64,000 bases of DNA from Alphaproteobacteria bacterium (GTDB lineage: Bacteria; Pseudomonadota; Alphaproteobacteria; DSM-16000; Inquilinaceae). The notes below the pieces were generated by a model. The model was not told the DNA's origin and did no database searches. It saw only the letters and a list, made by a program, of their open reading frames with translations. Numbering within the stretch: the first letter of the stretch is position 1; each line of letters starts with the position of its first letter. The position numbers and the translations under genes are program-made. Shown in pieces: positions 26,357-33,963 of this stretch. The stretch is taken from positions 496,001 through 560,000 of the forward strand of contig JANQGH010000100.1 in assembly GCA_028277405.1 (NCBI GenBank), read 5' to 3'.

Positions 26357-26938
26357 ATGGAAGCCGCGATCCGCAAGGACGGCGTCTTTACCGAAACGAT
26401 CTATCACGAGGGCGGTCCGGCCGGCGGGGGGCCGCTGCATCGCGGCTACGCCTTCGCCGTGCTGATCAATCCGTTCGCCGGCGGCTACGTTGAAGACCTG
26501 ATGCCGTTCATGGAGGCGCTGAAGCCGGTCGGGGCGGCACTGGCCCAGAAGCTGATCGATGCGCTGGGCGGCGACCCTGGCAAGATCGAGGGTTTCGGCA
26601 AGGGCGCGATCATCGGGTTGGAAGGCGAGATCGAGCATGGCGCCCTGTGGCACGCGCCCGGCGGCTATGCCATGCGCGACGCGCTGGGTGGCGCCAGGGC
26701 GATCGTGCCGTCGACCAAGAAGATCGGCGCCGCCGGCAGCCGCCTGGACCTGCCGATCACCCATATCCAGGCGTCCTATGTCCGGTCCCATTTCGACGCG
26801 ATCGAGGCGGGCATCCCGGATGCGCCTCGGCCGGACGAGATGATGGTGTTTCTCGCCATGACCACCGGGCCGCGTGTCCACGCGCGCGTCGGCGGCCTGG
26901 CGGCTGCGGACATCACGGGCGAAGACGGCTTGCGTTAG
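26357..26938 (+). CDS. DUF1185 / 'amino acid synthesis' family protein, copy 2
   Basis: Second AA_synth family protein of the cluster, 193 residues. It shares with copy 1 the blocks INPFAGGYVEDL, GFGKGAIIGLEGEIEHGA, VPSTKKIG, VRSHFDAIEAG, DAPRPDEMM and RVGGLAAADITGEDGL. AGGGAG precedes the ATG. It is closer than copy 1 to the family consensus, with the early segment ETIYHEGG. The hydrolase gene follows after ten bases. The reaction is unknown; keeping two divergent copies in one operon suggests two partners of a complex or two ring substrates. Confidence 0.85.
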   Translation: MEAAIRKDGVFTETIYHEGGPAGGGPLHRGYAFAVLINPFAGGYVEDLMPFMEALKPVGAALAQKLIDALGGDPGKIEGFGKGAIIGLEGEIEHGALWHAPGGYAMRDALGGARAIVPSTKKIGAAGSRLDLPITHIQASYVRSHFDAIEAGIPDAPRPDEMMVFLAMTTGPRVHARVGGLAAADITGEDGLR

Positions 26939-26948
26939 GAGACCACCC

Positions 26949-27611
26949 ATGACCATCGACCCCTTTTCCGCCCATCGATCGGAAAGCGCCATCGCCCTGG
27001 ACCCGGCGCAGACCGCCGTCCTTGTCGTCGACATGCTGAACGATTTCTGCAAGCCGGGCGGTGCCATGGTGCTGCCGGGCTATGAGACGCTGATGGACCC
27101 CCAGCGGTCGGTCATTGCCGCCGCTCGGGAGGCCGGCGTGCCGGTGATCTGGGTGATCGATTCCCATCGCACGGGCCTGCGCCGCGATCGGGAGTTCCTG
27201 AAGCGGACACCGCATTGCGCAGAAGGCTCATGGGGCGCCCAGGTGATCGACGATCTGGCGCCGCAGGACGATGATCTGCGGGTCTACAAGCACCGCTATT
27301 CCGGCTTTTTCCAAACCGACCTGGACCTGACGCTGAAGGACATGGAAATCACGCAGCTCGTGATCTTCGGCGTCGTCACCAATATCTGCGTGCGCTCCAC
27401 CGTGCATGACGCGTTCTTCAACGGCTATCAGGTCGTGGTGCCGCAGGATGCCTGCGCGGCCACCAGCCCGCGCGAGCAGGCCTCGTCGCTTTACGACATC
27501 GCGACCCATTTCGGCCTGGTCGTCGCCTCGGCCGATGTGGTCGAGGCGCTGACGGCGCAGCGGCAGCTAACGAATATGGCAATCGGATCTGATTTGGAGT
27601 TCGTCTCATGA
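26949..27611 (+). CDS. Isochorismatase-fold cysteine hydrolase (amidase)
   Basis: Cysteine hydrolase family enzyme that cleaves amide or carbamoyl groups. The catalytic triad is visible: Asp in VLVVDMLNDFC, Lys in VYKHRYSGFFQTDLD, Cys in GVVTNICVRSTVHDAF. The KHRYSGFF.T.LD block is shared with ureidoacrylate and N-carbamoyl amidohydrolases such as RutB, while HCAEGSWGAQ also recalls nicotinamidases. The ATG at 26949 follows GGAG. The stop overlaps the SDR start by four bases (ATGA). It probably releases ammonia or carbamate late in the pathway. Confidence 0.88.
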   Translation: MTIDPFSAHRSESAIALDPAQTAVLVVDMLNDFCKPGGAMVLPGYETLMDPQRSVIAAAREAGVPVIWVIDSHRTGLRRDREFLKRTPHCAEGSWGAQVIDDLAPQDDDLRVYKHRYSGFFQTDLDLTLKDMEITQLVIFGVVTNICVRSTVHDAFFNGYQVVVPQDACAATSPREQASSLYDIATHFGLVVASADVVEALTAQRQLTNMAIGSDLEFVS

Positions 27612-28363
27612 GGCTGCAGGATAAGGTGGCGGTGATCACCGGCGCATCGAACGGTATTGGTGCGGCAACGGCGCGCAAGTTCGTGGCGGAAGGTGCTTCG
27701 GTGATCCTGGCCGACATCCACGAAGAGGCCGGTCAGGCCCTGGCCGACGAACTGGGCGACGCTGCACAATTCATCTTCTGCGACGTGGGGCGTGTGCCGG
27801 ACATTCGTGCCGCGCTGGACAGGGCGGAGCAAGCCTTCGGCGGCCTCGACATCCTGTTCAACAATGCCGCGATCCAAAGCGTGCATACCTTCGAGCAGAC
27901 CTCGGAGGAGGAGTGGCAGGAGATTATCGATATCAATCTCAAGAGCGTATTCTTCGGCATCCAGCACGCCATTCCGCTGATGCGCAAACGCGGTGGCGGC
28001 GCGATTATCAACACCTCGTCGACCTTCGCCATCGTCGGCTCGCCCGGCTACGCGGCCTATCACGCGTCCAAGGGCGGCGTCAGTTCGATGACGCGCGGCG
28101 CGGCGATCTCGCTGATCAAGGACAACATCCGTGTGAACGCGATCTGCCCCGGCACCATCATGACGCCGGGGCTGCAGGCCGGGGTGCGCAAGACGGCCGA
28201 TGATTACGACGCGGCGATGGCATCGTACATGGCGCTGCAGCCCTTGGGCCGGTTCGGCACGGCCGAGGAAATCGCCGCCGTCGTGGCGTTTCTGGCGAGC
28301 GACGAGGCCTCCTTCATTGTCGGCGCCAACGTCACCGCCGATGGCGCCTACACGGTTGTCTGA
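27608..28363 (+). CDS. Short-chain dehydrogenase/reductase
   Basis: Classical SDR of 251 residues using NAD(P). Cofactor motif TGASNGIG (residues 11-18), FNNAA (84-88), catalytic Ser in INTSSTFAIVG, YHASK (Tyr-x-x-x-Lys), and the C-terminal GANVTADGAYTVV are all intact. An acidic residue after the second strand (ILADIHEE) suggests NAD over NADP. Being coupled to the cysteine hydrolase, it may oxidise the aldehyde- or hydroxyl-bearing ring-opening product; that is inference. Confidence 0.93.
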   Translation: MRLQDKVAVITGASNGIGAATARKFVAEGASVILADIHEEAGQALADELGDAAQFIFCDVGRVPDIRAALDRAEQAFGGLDILFNNAAIQSVHTFEQTSEEEWQEIIDINLKSVFFGIQHAIPLMRKRGGGAIINTSSTFAIVGSPGYAAYHASKGGVSSMTRGAAISLIKDNIRVNAICPGTIMTPGLQAGVRKTADDYDAAMASYMALQPLGRFGTAEEIAAVVAFLASDEASFIVGANVTADGAYTVV

Positions 28364-28424
28364 CATGCGCCGGTTTGCTAGCGAGCCGCTTTAGCCAAGA
28401 AGTCGGAGGCCCGATCGGGTCGTC

Positions 28425-28928
28425 ATGAGCAAGACACCTGCGCAAGCGAGATTGGCGGCGAAGCCGGCCGGACCCGCCCCCGACCGGGCGGAAATCGAGG
28501 CGGCCCTGGCCGAGATCGACTATCGGCTGGAGGATCAGGCGGGCTATCTGATTCGCCGGGCGCACCAACGCGCGACGCTGTGCTTTCAAAAGGTTCTGGA
28601 AGGGTTCGACGTCACACCCCGTCAGTTCGCCGCCCTGATAACAGTGCTGCGGCAGGGCGAGGTTTCCCAGAATCTGCTGGGCCGTCAGACATCGATGGAT
28701 CCGGCCACGATCAAGGGCGTCGTCTCGCGCCTCGGCGCCGCCGGCCTGATGGAGCGCTTCCCGTCGCAAAGCGACAGACGCATGCTGATGGTCCGCCTTA
28801 GCGAAGCGGGTGTCGATACGGCCCTGGCGATCATACGGCGGGGCAAGGCCGTCTCGCGCAAGATCCTTGAACCGCTGACCGTCGACGAGCGCGAAACCTT
28901 CATCGCCCTGCTGCGCAAGGTGTCTTAG
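28425..28928 (+). CDS. MarR family transcriptional regulator
   Basis: Winged-helix regulator of 167 residues, with VTPRQFAALITVLRQGEVSQNLLGRQTSMDPATIKGVVSRLGAAGLMERFPSQSDRRMLMVRLSEAG giving helix-turn-helix and wing (about 68-130). MarR proteins commonly bind small aromatic or heterocyclic ligands. It is the last gene of the catabolic run, 61 bases after the SDR, and is the only regulator in that cluster, so it is a good candidate for the tandem operator at 17496-17533. Confidence 0.9.
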   Translation: MSKTPAQARLAAKPAGPAPDRAEIEAALAEIDYRLEDQAGYLIRRAHQRATLCFQKVLEGFDVTPRQFAALITVLRQGEVSQNLLGRQTSMDPATIKGVVSRLGAAGLMERFPSQSDRRMLMVRLSEAGVDTALAIIRRGKAVSRKILEPLTVDERETFIALLRKVS

Positions 28929-29020
28929 GGTGACCGAAACCGCCGGCAGGGACACATCGCCAGCTCCTTCACAGTTCCGTCTCTGACCATCACAACCGCT
29001 TTCAGGCGGCTTGCGAGGCC

Positions 29021-29209
29021 TTGAGCTCTAACAGGGAACTTCACGCCGTCGCGGTCTTCGCCGGCCAAATGCTCGGCACCGCTCCGGTCGACGATTTACT
29101 CTGGCCCGTAGGCTTTCTGAGCTACGAACTCGGGTCCCTCGACGAACAAACCGGCCGACTGGAACCCATCAAGAGCCCGTTCGGCTACAAGCTGTCACCT
29201 ATGTCTTAG
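29021..29209 (+). pseudogene. C-terminal remnant of an IS481-type transposase
   Basis: The sequence VFAGQMLGTAPVDDLLWPVGFL, followed by YELGSLDEQTGRLEPIKSPFGYKLSPMS, matches the typical tail of IS481-family (integrase-core) transposases, in which a DYDLGYFD-like segment and an NPFGPKVLPMSP-like end recur. The catalytic DDE core is absent, and no proper start or full element remains. The 571-base gap between the MarR gene and 29500 otherwise contains only a short direct repeat and a tRNA. Confidence 0.7.
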
Positions 29210-29230
29210 GTACAAGCTGTTACCTATGTC
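29186..29230 (+). repeat. 20-bp direct repeat at the IS remnant end
   Basis: TACAAGCTGTNACCTATGTC occurs at 29186-29205 (N=C) and 29211-29230 (N=T), five bases apart. The first copy ends the transposase frame; the second probably marks the element end. Only 23 bases separate it from the tRNA CCA end. Confidence 0.85.
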
Positions 29231-29253
29231 CCCGGGCTGGACCCGAGATTTCA

Positions 29254-29328
29254 TGGAGCGGGCGATGGGATTCGAACCCACGACCCCAACCTTGGCAAGG
29301 TTGTGCTCTACCCCTGAGCTACGCCCGC
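29254..29328 (-). tRNA. tRNA-Gly (anticodon GCC)
   Basis: Seventy-five bases with encoded CCA. On the minus strand: acceptor GCGGGCG paired with CGCCCGC, D arm GCTC/GAGC, anticodon stem CAACC/GGTTG with loop TTGCCAA (anticodon GCC), T arm with GGTTCGAATCC, discriminator T, then CCA. The 3' end faces the accessory cluster to the left. Confidence 0.97.
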
Positions 29329-29499
29329 TTCCGATGGGTGGCCGGTCCATGTGAGGTCCGGCGAGGCGGGCGGATCATACGCAAAGAAGACGGCATTGCA
29401 AGTCCGGTCTTGCATCCGCCGGCGCCGGGACCCTGAAGCCCTGGCGCTGGTTCGACGCGACCATGGCGCAATGGTTCGTGTGCCGCTATAACCCCGGCC

Positions 29500-30042
29500 A
29501 TGGAAACCGAGGCCCAAGAACTTGAACCGCCCTTGCCGACCACGCCCGACGCCCTGCTTGACCGGCTGAGCGCCTGGGGGATCGCGCAGACGACGCATCA
29601 TCACCAGCCCGTCTTCACCGTCGACGAGGCGAAGGATCTGCGCGGCCAGCTTGCCGGCGGCCATTGCAAGAGCCTGTTCTTGAAGAACAAGAAGGGGGCC
29701 ATGTGGCTGGTGGTCTGCGACGAAGACCGTCGCATTGACTTAAAGGCGTTGAGCGGCCTGCTGCAAGGCGGGCGGTTGTCCTTCGCTTCGGCGGACAGGT
29801 TGCGCCGCGTGTTGGGCGTCCTGCCCGGGTCGGTCACCCCGTTCGCGCTGATCAACGATCGCGACCACCAGGTCACGCCGGTGCTGGACAAGACCATGCT
29901 GGCGCACGATCGGCTGAACTATCACCCTCTTGTCAACACGATGACGACGACGATCGCCAGCGCCGACCTGGTGCGCTTTGTCGAGGCCTGCGGACACCGG
30001 CCGGTGATCCTGGACCTCGATGCGGCGGCCCCGACACCGTGA
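29500..30042 (+). CDS. Prolyl-tRNA editing / YbaK-like aminoacyl-tRNA deacylase (ProXp-ala type)
   Basis: Trans-editing factor that removes mischarged amino acid (usually Ala) from tRNA-Pro. The 180-residue protein shows HHHQPVFTVDEAKDLRGQLAGGHCKSLFLKNKKGAMWLVVC, with the conserved KSLFL(K/R)NKKG lysine, then GVLPGSVTPFALIND and YHPLVNTMTTTIASADLVRFVEACGH. It follows the tRNA-Gly gene, read the opposite way, and is the first of the core genes. Confidence 0.88.
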   Translation: METEAQELEPPLPTTPDALLDRLSAWGIAQTTHHHQPVFTVDEAKDLRGQLAGGHCKSLFLKNKKGAMWLVVCDEDRRIDLKALSGLLQGGRLSFASADRLRRVLGVLPGSVTPFALINDRDHQVTPVLDKTMLAHDRLNYHPLVNTMTTTIASADLVRFVEACGHRPVILDLDAAAPTP

Positions 30043-30153
30043 GCCGGCAGACCTGAGGCGGCCGACCGCTTGCGTTTTCAGCGCGCCTTGACCAGATAGG
30101 ATCTGGCGTTGGCCGGCCCGGCCGAAACCCGCCCAATACTTAGCGAGACAAAG

Positions 30154-31068
30154 ATGGAACAGTTGATTGGCCAGGCCGATCCGGCCCAGAATGTAATCAA
30201 GGACAGCGACACGCAATCCTTTGCCGCCGACGTCATCGAAGCGTCGCAGACGCAACCGGTCGTGGTCGATTTCTGGGCGCCGTGGTGCGGGCCTTGCAAG
30301 ACGCTGGGGCCGATGCTGGAGCAAGCAGTTCGGGCGGCCGGCGGCCGCGTCCGCATGGTCAAGATCAACATCGACGAGAACCAGCAACTTGCCGCCCAAC
30401 TGCGCATTCAATCGATCCCGACCGTGTACGCTTTTTTCCAGGGCCGGCCGGTGGACGCTTTTCAGGGGGCGGTTCCCGAAAGCAAGGTCAAGGAGTTCGT
30501 GACCAAGCTGTCGAGCCTGCGCGGCCAGGACGAAAAGGCGATGATCGAAGAGGCGCTGGCCCAGGCCGAGGCCTTGTTGGAGAGCGGCCAGGCGGAGCAG
30601 GCGCTCGGCATTTTCGGCCAGCTCTTGCAGCACGACAACGGCTTGCCCGCCGCCCTGGCAGGTGCTGCGCGGGCGCTGATCGCTCTGGGACAGACCGACG
30701 AGGCAGGTCGGATCTTGGACGAGGCGCCGGAGGAGGCCCAGAAGGATCCGGCCATCGTCGCCGTCCGACGCCAGATGGAACTGTCGGCCGCCACGGAGGG
30801 GGCGGCCTCGGAGATCGGCGGTCTGGAGCAGAAGGTTGCCGCGTCGCCGGACGACCATCAGGCCCGGATCGATCTCGCCATGGCCTATTACGCCGCCGAC
30901 CGCAGCGATGAGGCGACCGACGCGCTGCTCGAATCCATTCGCCGCGATCGCGACTGGAACGAGGCGGCGGCGCGGACAAAGCTGTTGGAGCTGTTCGAGG
31001 CCTGGGGGCCGGCCGACCCGCGCTCGGTGCGGGGTCGCCGGAAACTGTCGTCCCTGCTGTTCTCGTGA
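30154..31068 (+). CDS. cnoX: Thioredoxin-TPR co-chaperone CnoX (YbbN)
   Basis: Chaperedoxin that protects clients from aggregation and passes them to DnaK or GroEL. Residues 10-125 are a thioredoxin domain with an intact WCGPC (Cys45, Cys48), unlike E. coli, which lacks the redox motif. Residues 130-300 are TPR helices (AEALLESGQAEQALGIFGQLL). The ATG at 30154 (MEQLIGQADP) follows AAAG; the 15 codons upstream lack conservation. The LON-like gene comes next, a pairing usual in alphaproteobacteria. Confidence 0.92.
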   Translation: MEQLIGQADPAQNVIKDSDTQSFAADVIEASQTQPVVVDFWAPWCGPCKTLGPMLEQAVRAAGGRVRMVKINIDENQQLAAQLRIQSIPTVYAFFQGRPVDAFQGAVPESKVKEFVTKLSSLRGQDEKAMIEEALAQAEALLESGQAEQALGIFGQLLQHDNGLPAALAGAARALIALGQTDEAGRILDEAPEEAQKDPAIVAVRRQMELSAATEGAASEIGGLEQKVAASPDDHQARIDLAMAYYAADRSDEATDALLESIRRDRDWNEAAARTKLLELFEAWGPADPRSVRGRRKLSSLLFS

Positions 31069-31174
31069 AGGCATGCCCCTGCGGCGATTGGCCCTTGGAA
31101 TTGGCGGAATTCGGTCGAAATTACTGAGACGAAGCTAACCGTCCTTCGACCGACGCGAGGAGAGCAAAGCGACC

Positions 31175-31837
31175 TTGGCCAGAAGCCCGCTGTTTCCGAC
31201 GTTCGACATGCTGCCATCGACGCTGCCGGTTTTTCCCTTGCCCGGCGTTCTGCTGCTGCCGGACGGGGACCTGCCGTTGAACATTTTCGAGCCGCGCTAT
31301 CTCGCCATGGTCGACGACGCGTTGGCCGGCGAGCGGCTCATTGGCATGGGCCAGCCCCTCGACCCCAACGAGGAGGGGGCAAGGCCGGCGCTTTATGAGG
31401 TCGGATGCGCGGGACGTATCACCTCGTTGGAGGAGACCGAGGACGGCCGATACCTGATCACCCTGACCGGCGTCTGCCGGTTTCGGATCCAGCAGGAGAT
31501 TGCGACGACGCGCGGCTATCGGCGCTTCGGCGTCGACTGGTCGCTCTTTGCGCCGGACATGGCGCCCGACGGCGACCTGGAACTGGACCACGAGCGGCTG
31601 CATCGCGTGTTGAAGACGTATTTCAAACAGCAAGGCATCTCGGCCAATTGGGAGGCCATTCAGAACACGCCGGACGCGCGGTTGATCATCTCGCTGGCGA
31701 TGATCTGCCCGTTCGCGCCGACCGAAAAGCAGGCCATTCTGGAGGCCGATACGGCGCAAAACCGCGCCGACACCGTCTTAAGCCTGCTGGAAATTGCCGC
31801 CTACGATCAGGCCGATGGCGGCGTATCGCGCCACTGA
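31175..31837 (+). CDS. LON substrate-binding domain protein
   Basis: Stand-alone LON N-terminal domain without ATPase or protease parts; the role in the cell is uncertain. TLPVFPLPGVLLLPDGDLPLNIFEPRYLAMVDDAL (residues 15-49) is the family signature. A TTG start at 31175, 12 bases after GGAG, gives the MARSP N-terminus seen in relatives; the next ATG (31208) would cut it. 220 residues is the normal length. Confidence 0.9.
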   Translation: MARSPLFPTFDMLPSTLPVFPLPGVLLLPDGDLPLNIFEPRYLAMVDDALAGERLIGMGQPLDPNEEGARPALYEVGCAGRITSLEETEDGRYLITLTGVCRFRIQQEIATTRGYRRFGVDWSLFAPDMAPDGDLELDHERLHRVLKTYFKQQGISANWEAIQNTPDARLIISLAMICPFAPTEKQAILEADTAQNRADTVLSLLEIAAYDQADGGVSRH

Positions 31838-31903
31838 TTGGGCCGTTTTGGACGCGCCCATTTGTGTGGACTGCCGGGATCGGCTTCCCACATAGTGCAT
31901 GCC

Positions 31904-32113
31904 ATGACAGAAACACCGCGCCCGCCCGCCCGCGTCGATCCCAAATTGCTGGAGATCCTGGTCTGTCCGCTGACCAAGGCGCCGTTGCGCTACGACGCGG
32001 AACAGCAGGAACTGATCAGCGATCAGGCCAGGCTGGCCTATCCCATTCGCGACGGGATCCCGATCATGCTGATTGATGAGGCGCGACCCCTGGATGAGGA
32101 TGCCGAGCGTTAG
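31904..32113 (+). CDS. Trm112/UPF0434 family protein
   Basis: Small zinc-ribbon-like protein of 69 residues. The motif [17 protein letters not shown] and [18 protein letters not shown] define the family; only one Cys of the ancestral CxxC remains (CPLTK). It is believed to support methyltransferases or act as a chaperone. The next gene starts immediately at its stop (32114). Confidence 0.92.
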   Translation: MTETPRPPARVDPKLLEILVCPLTKAPLRYDAEQQELISDQARLAYPIRDGIPIMLIDEARPLDEDAER

Positions 32114-32503
32114 ATGAAGCGCGACCTGCCCGACACGCTCGATACAGAGCATTGGCCGACCGAGATTCGCCACAAGACCGCCGAACGGCTACTGGAGATC
32201 GACTTCGACACCGGTGAGCAGTTCAGCTTTCCGGCCGAGCTGTTGCGGGTCGAAAGCCCGTCGGCGGAGGTTCAGGGGCACAATCCAAGCCAGAAACAGA
32301 TCGTCGCGGGCAAGCGCAATGTCGGCATTCGCGCGCTTGAGCCGGTCGGCAACTACGCGGTGCGCATCGTCTTCGATGACGGGCATGAGACCGGGCTGTT
32401 CTCGTGGAAGTATCTGTTCGAGCTTGGCCAGCGGCAGGACGACACCTGGCGGACCTATCTCTCGGCGCTGGAACAGCGTGGCCTGAGCCGGGACCGTGCT
32501 TAA
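32114..32503 (+). CDS. DUF971 domain protein
   Basis: 129-residue protein of the DUF971 family (gamma-butyrobetaine hydroxylase N-terminal-like), often implicated in iron-sulfur protein maturation. WPTEIRHKTAERLLEIDFDTGEQFSFPAELLRVESPSAEVQGH and NYAVRIVFDDGHETGLFSWKYLFELGQ are the two conserved blocks. It follows the Trm112 gene with no gap and overlaps the cyclase start by eight bases. Confidence 0.9.
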   Translation: MKRDLPDTLDTEHWPTEIRHKTAERLLEIDFDTGEQFSFPAELLRVESPSAEVQGHNPSQKQIVAGKRNVGIRALEPVGNYAVRIVFDDGHETGLFSWKYLFELGQRQDDTWRTYLSALEQRGLSRDRA

Positions 32504-33794
32504 GCCGGCCGTAGAAACCGCGCGGGTCACTGTCGGCTCCGGCGGTATCGATATCGGCGGGACGATCAGTTGGCTGATCGATCAGGGCCTATTGGCCACA
32601 CCCATCGTGCCCATGGTCGCGGAGCTGAGGAACCGTGTCGAAGCGGATGGTGTGCCGGTCTTGCGGCTGAACATCTCGACCACCACGCTGCATCCCCAGT
32701 TTTCGGCCTTCACCATCATTTGCCGGCGCGGCGAGGAGCCGGAGTTCCAGCAGCACGCCCATCAGGATCCGGATGCCGAGAGGCCGATCTTGCGAAGCCC
32801 GTTGAACGAGGTCCTGACCGAGGCGGCTAACGCCACGGCCGGCCTCACATCCGAGCAACGCGCGAACATTCCCCATTTTTTCACCCGGCGCTTCCGGTTG
32901 GAGGCGGGAGAGGGCCTCGACCGCTATGAGGTCCTGCGTGAGTTCCGCGAGCATGGCGCTACCGACTATTTCGTGCTCGCCGTGCCGTTCGGCTGGGGCG
33001 AGATGCCGGAAACCGTGGATAACGGCGTGCTGGCGTCATGGACGACGGACAGGCCAGGCGGCTTCACGGACGCCGACATCGCTGCCCTCGTTGCGATCAC
33101 GCGCACCCTGGCGGTGGCGCTGCGGACCACCACCTTGCTGGAAATCGGCGACACGATCATGCGTACCTATCTGGGCGCAGATGCCGGACCCCGTGTCATG
33201 CGTGGCGACATCAAGCGGGGTGCATCGACCTCGATTTCGGCGGCCATTCTGATCGCCGATCTGCGCGGCTTCACGGCGCTTTCGGACACGATGCCGCGCG
33301 AGTCCCTTATGGGCATGCTGGACGATTACCTGGAATGCATGGCCGATCCGGTCGAGCACCAGGGCGGTCAGGTCCTGAAGTATCTCGGCGATGGATTGCT
33401 GGCCACGTTCACCTGTCCGGAGGAAAACCCACGTGCAGGCTGTGAGGCGGCAATCGCGGCGGCGCGCGAGATGCAGGTGCGTACCGAGGCACTTAACCGC
33501 GAACGCGAGGCGGCCGGGTTGCCGACCATGACATTGGATGTGGCACTTCACCGGGGCGACGTGCTGTACGGCAATGTCGGCTGCGACAGCCGCATGGAGT
33601 TCACGGTGATCGGTCCCGCCGTCAACGAGACGGCCCGTATCGAGTCGCTGTGCGGCGCGCTGGGCCATTCGATCCTGGTCTCGAAGAACTTTGCCGAGGC
33701 CTCGACCACACCAGACCGCTTCGTTTCGATTGGCCGCCACGCCTTGCGCGGGGTGCGCGAGCCGCAGGAGCTGTTCACGCTCGCAGAGGGCTGA
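32496..33794 (+). CDS. Class III adenylate/guanylate cyclase with unassigned N-terminal half
   Basis: Residues about 245-430 form a class III nucleotide cyclase domain: AAILIADLRGFTALSD (metal Asp255), LKYLGDGLLATF (second metal Asp299), DVLYGNVGCDSRMEFTVIGPAVNETARIE. The N-terminal 240 residues, including TTLHPQFSAFTIICRRGE and TDYFVLAVPFGWGEM, look like a sensory region of the kind seen in other alphaproteobacterial cyclases but match no domain I can name. No membrane segments. GTG start at 32496. Whether ATP or GTP is the substrate cannot be told. Confidence 0.9.
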   Translation: MLKPAVETARVTVGSGGIDIGGTISWLIDQGLLATPIVPMVAELRNRVEADGVPVLRLNISTTTLHPQFSAFTIICRRGEEPEFQQHAHQDPDAERPILRSPLNEVLTEAANATAGLTSEQRANIPHFFTRRFRLEAGEGLDRYEVLREFREHGATDYFVLAVPFGWGEMPETVDNGVLASWTTDRPGGFTDADIAALVAITRTLAVALRTTTLLEIGDTIMRTYLGADAGPRVMRGDIKRGASTSISAAILIADLRGFTALSDTMPRESLMGMLDDYLECMADPVEHQGGQVLKYLGDGLLATFTCPEENPRAGCEAAIAAAREMQVRTEALNREREAAGLPTMTLDVALHRGDVLYGNVGCDSRMEFTVIGPAVNETARIESLCGALGHSILVSKNFAEASTTPDRFVSIGRHALRGVREPQELFTLAEG

Positions 33795-33963
33795 CCGGCT
33801 TGAGGCCGACCGACCGTCGCGCTAACCTGACGTCCTCGCCCGTCGAGGGGGCGACCGGTCCGCGGAAAGGGATGATCCCGCCTCGCTGTCGATAGATCAT
33901 CGTTGATCGCTCTTTTCCTGCCCGTCGATGCGGACACCGGGCCGAGACGGAAGAGGTGATCTC

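Noticed and set aside
29740-31074. Long minus-strand frame of 444 codons
   Set aside because: Antisense to cnoX and the deacylase gene; composition is that of a shadow frame.
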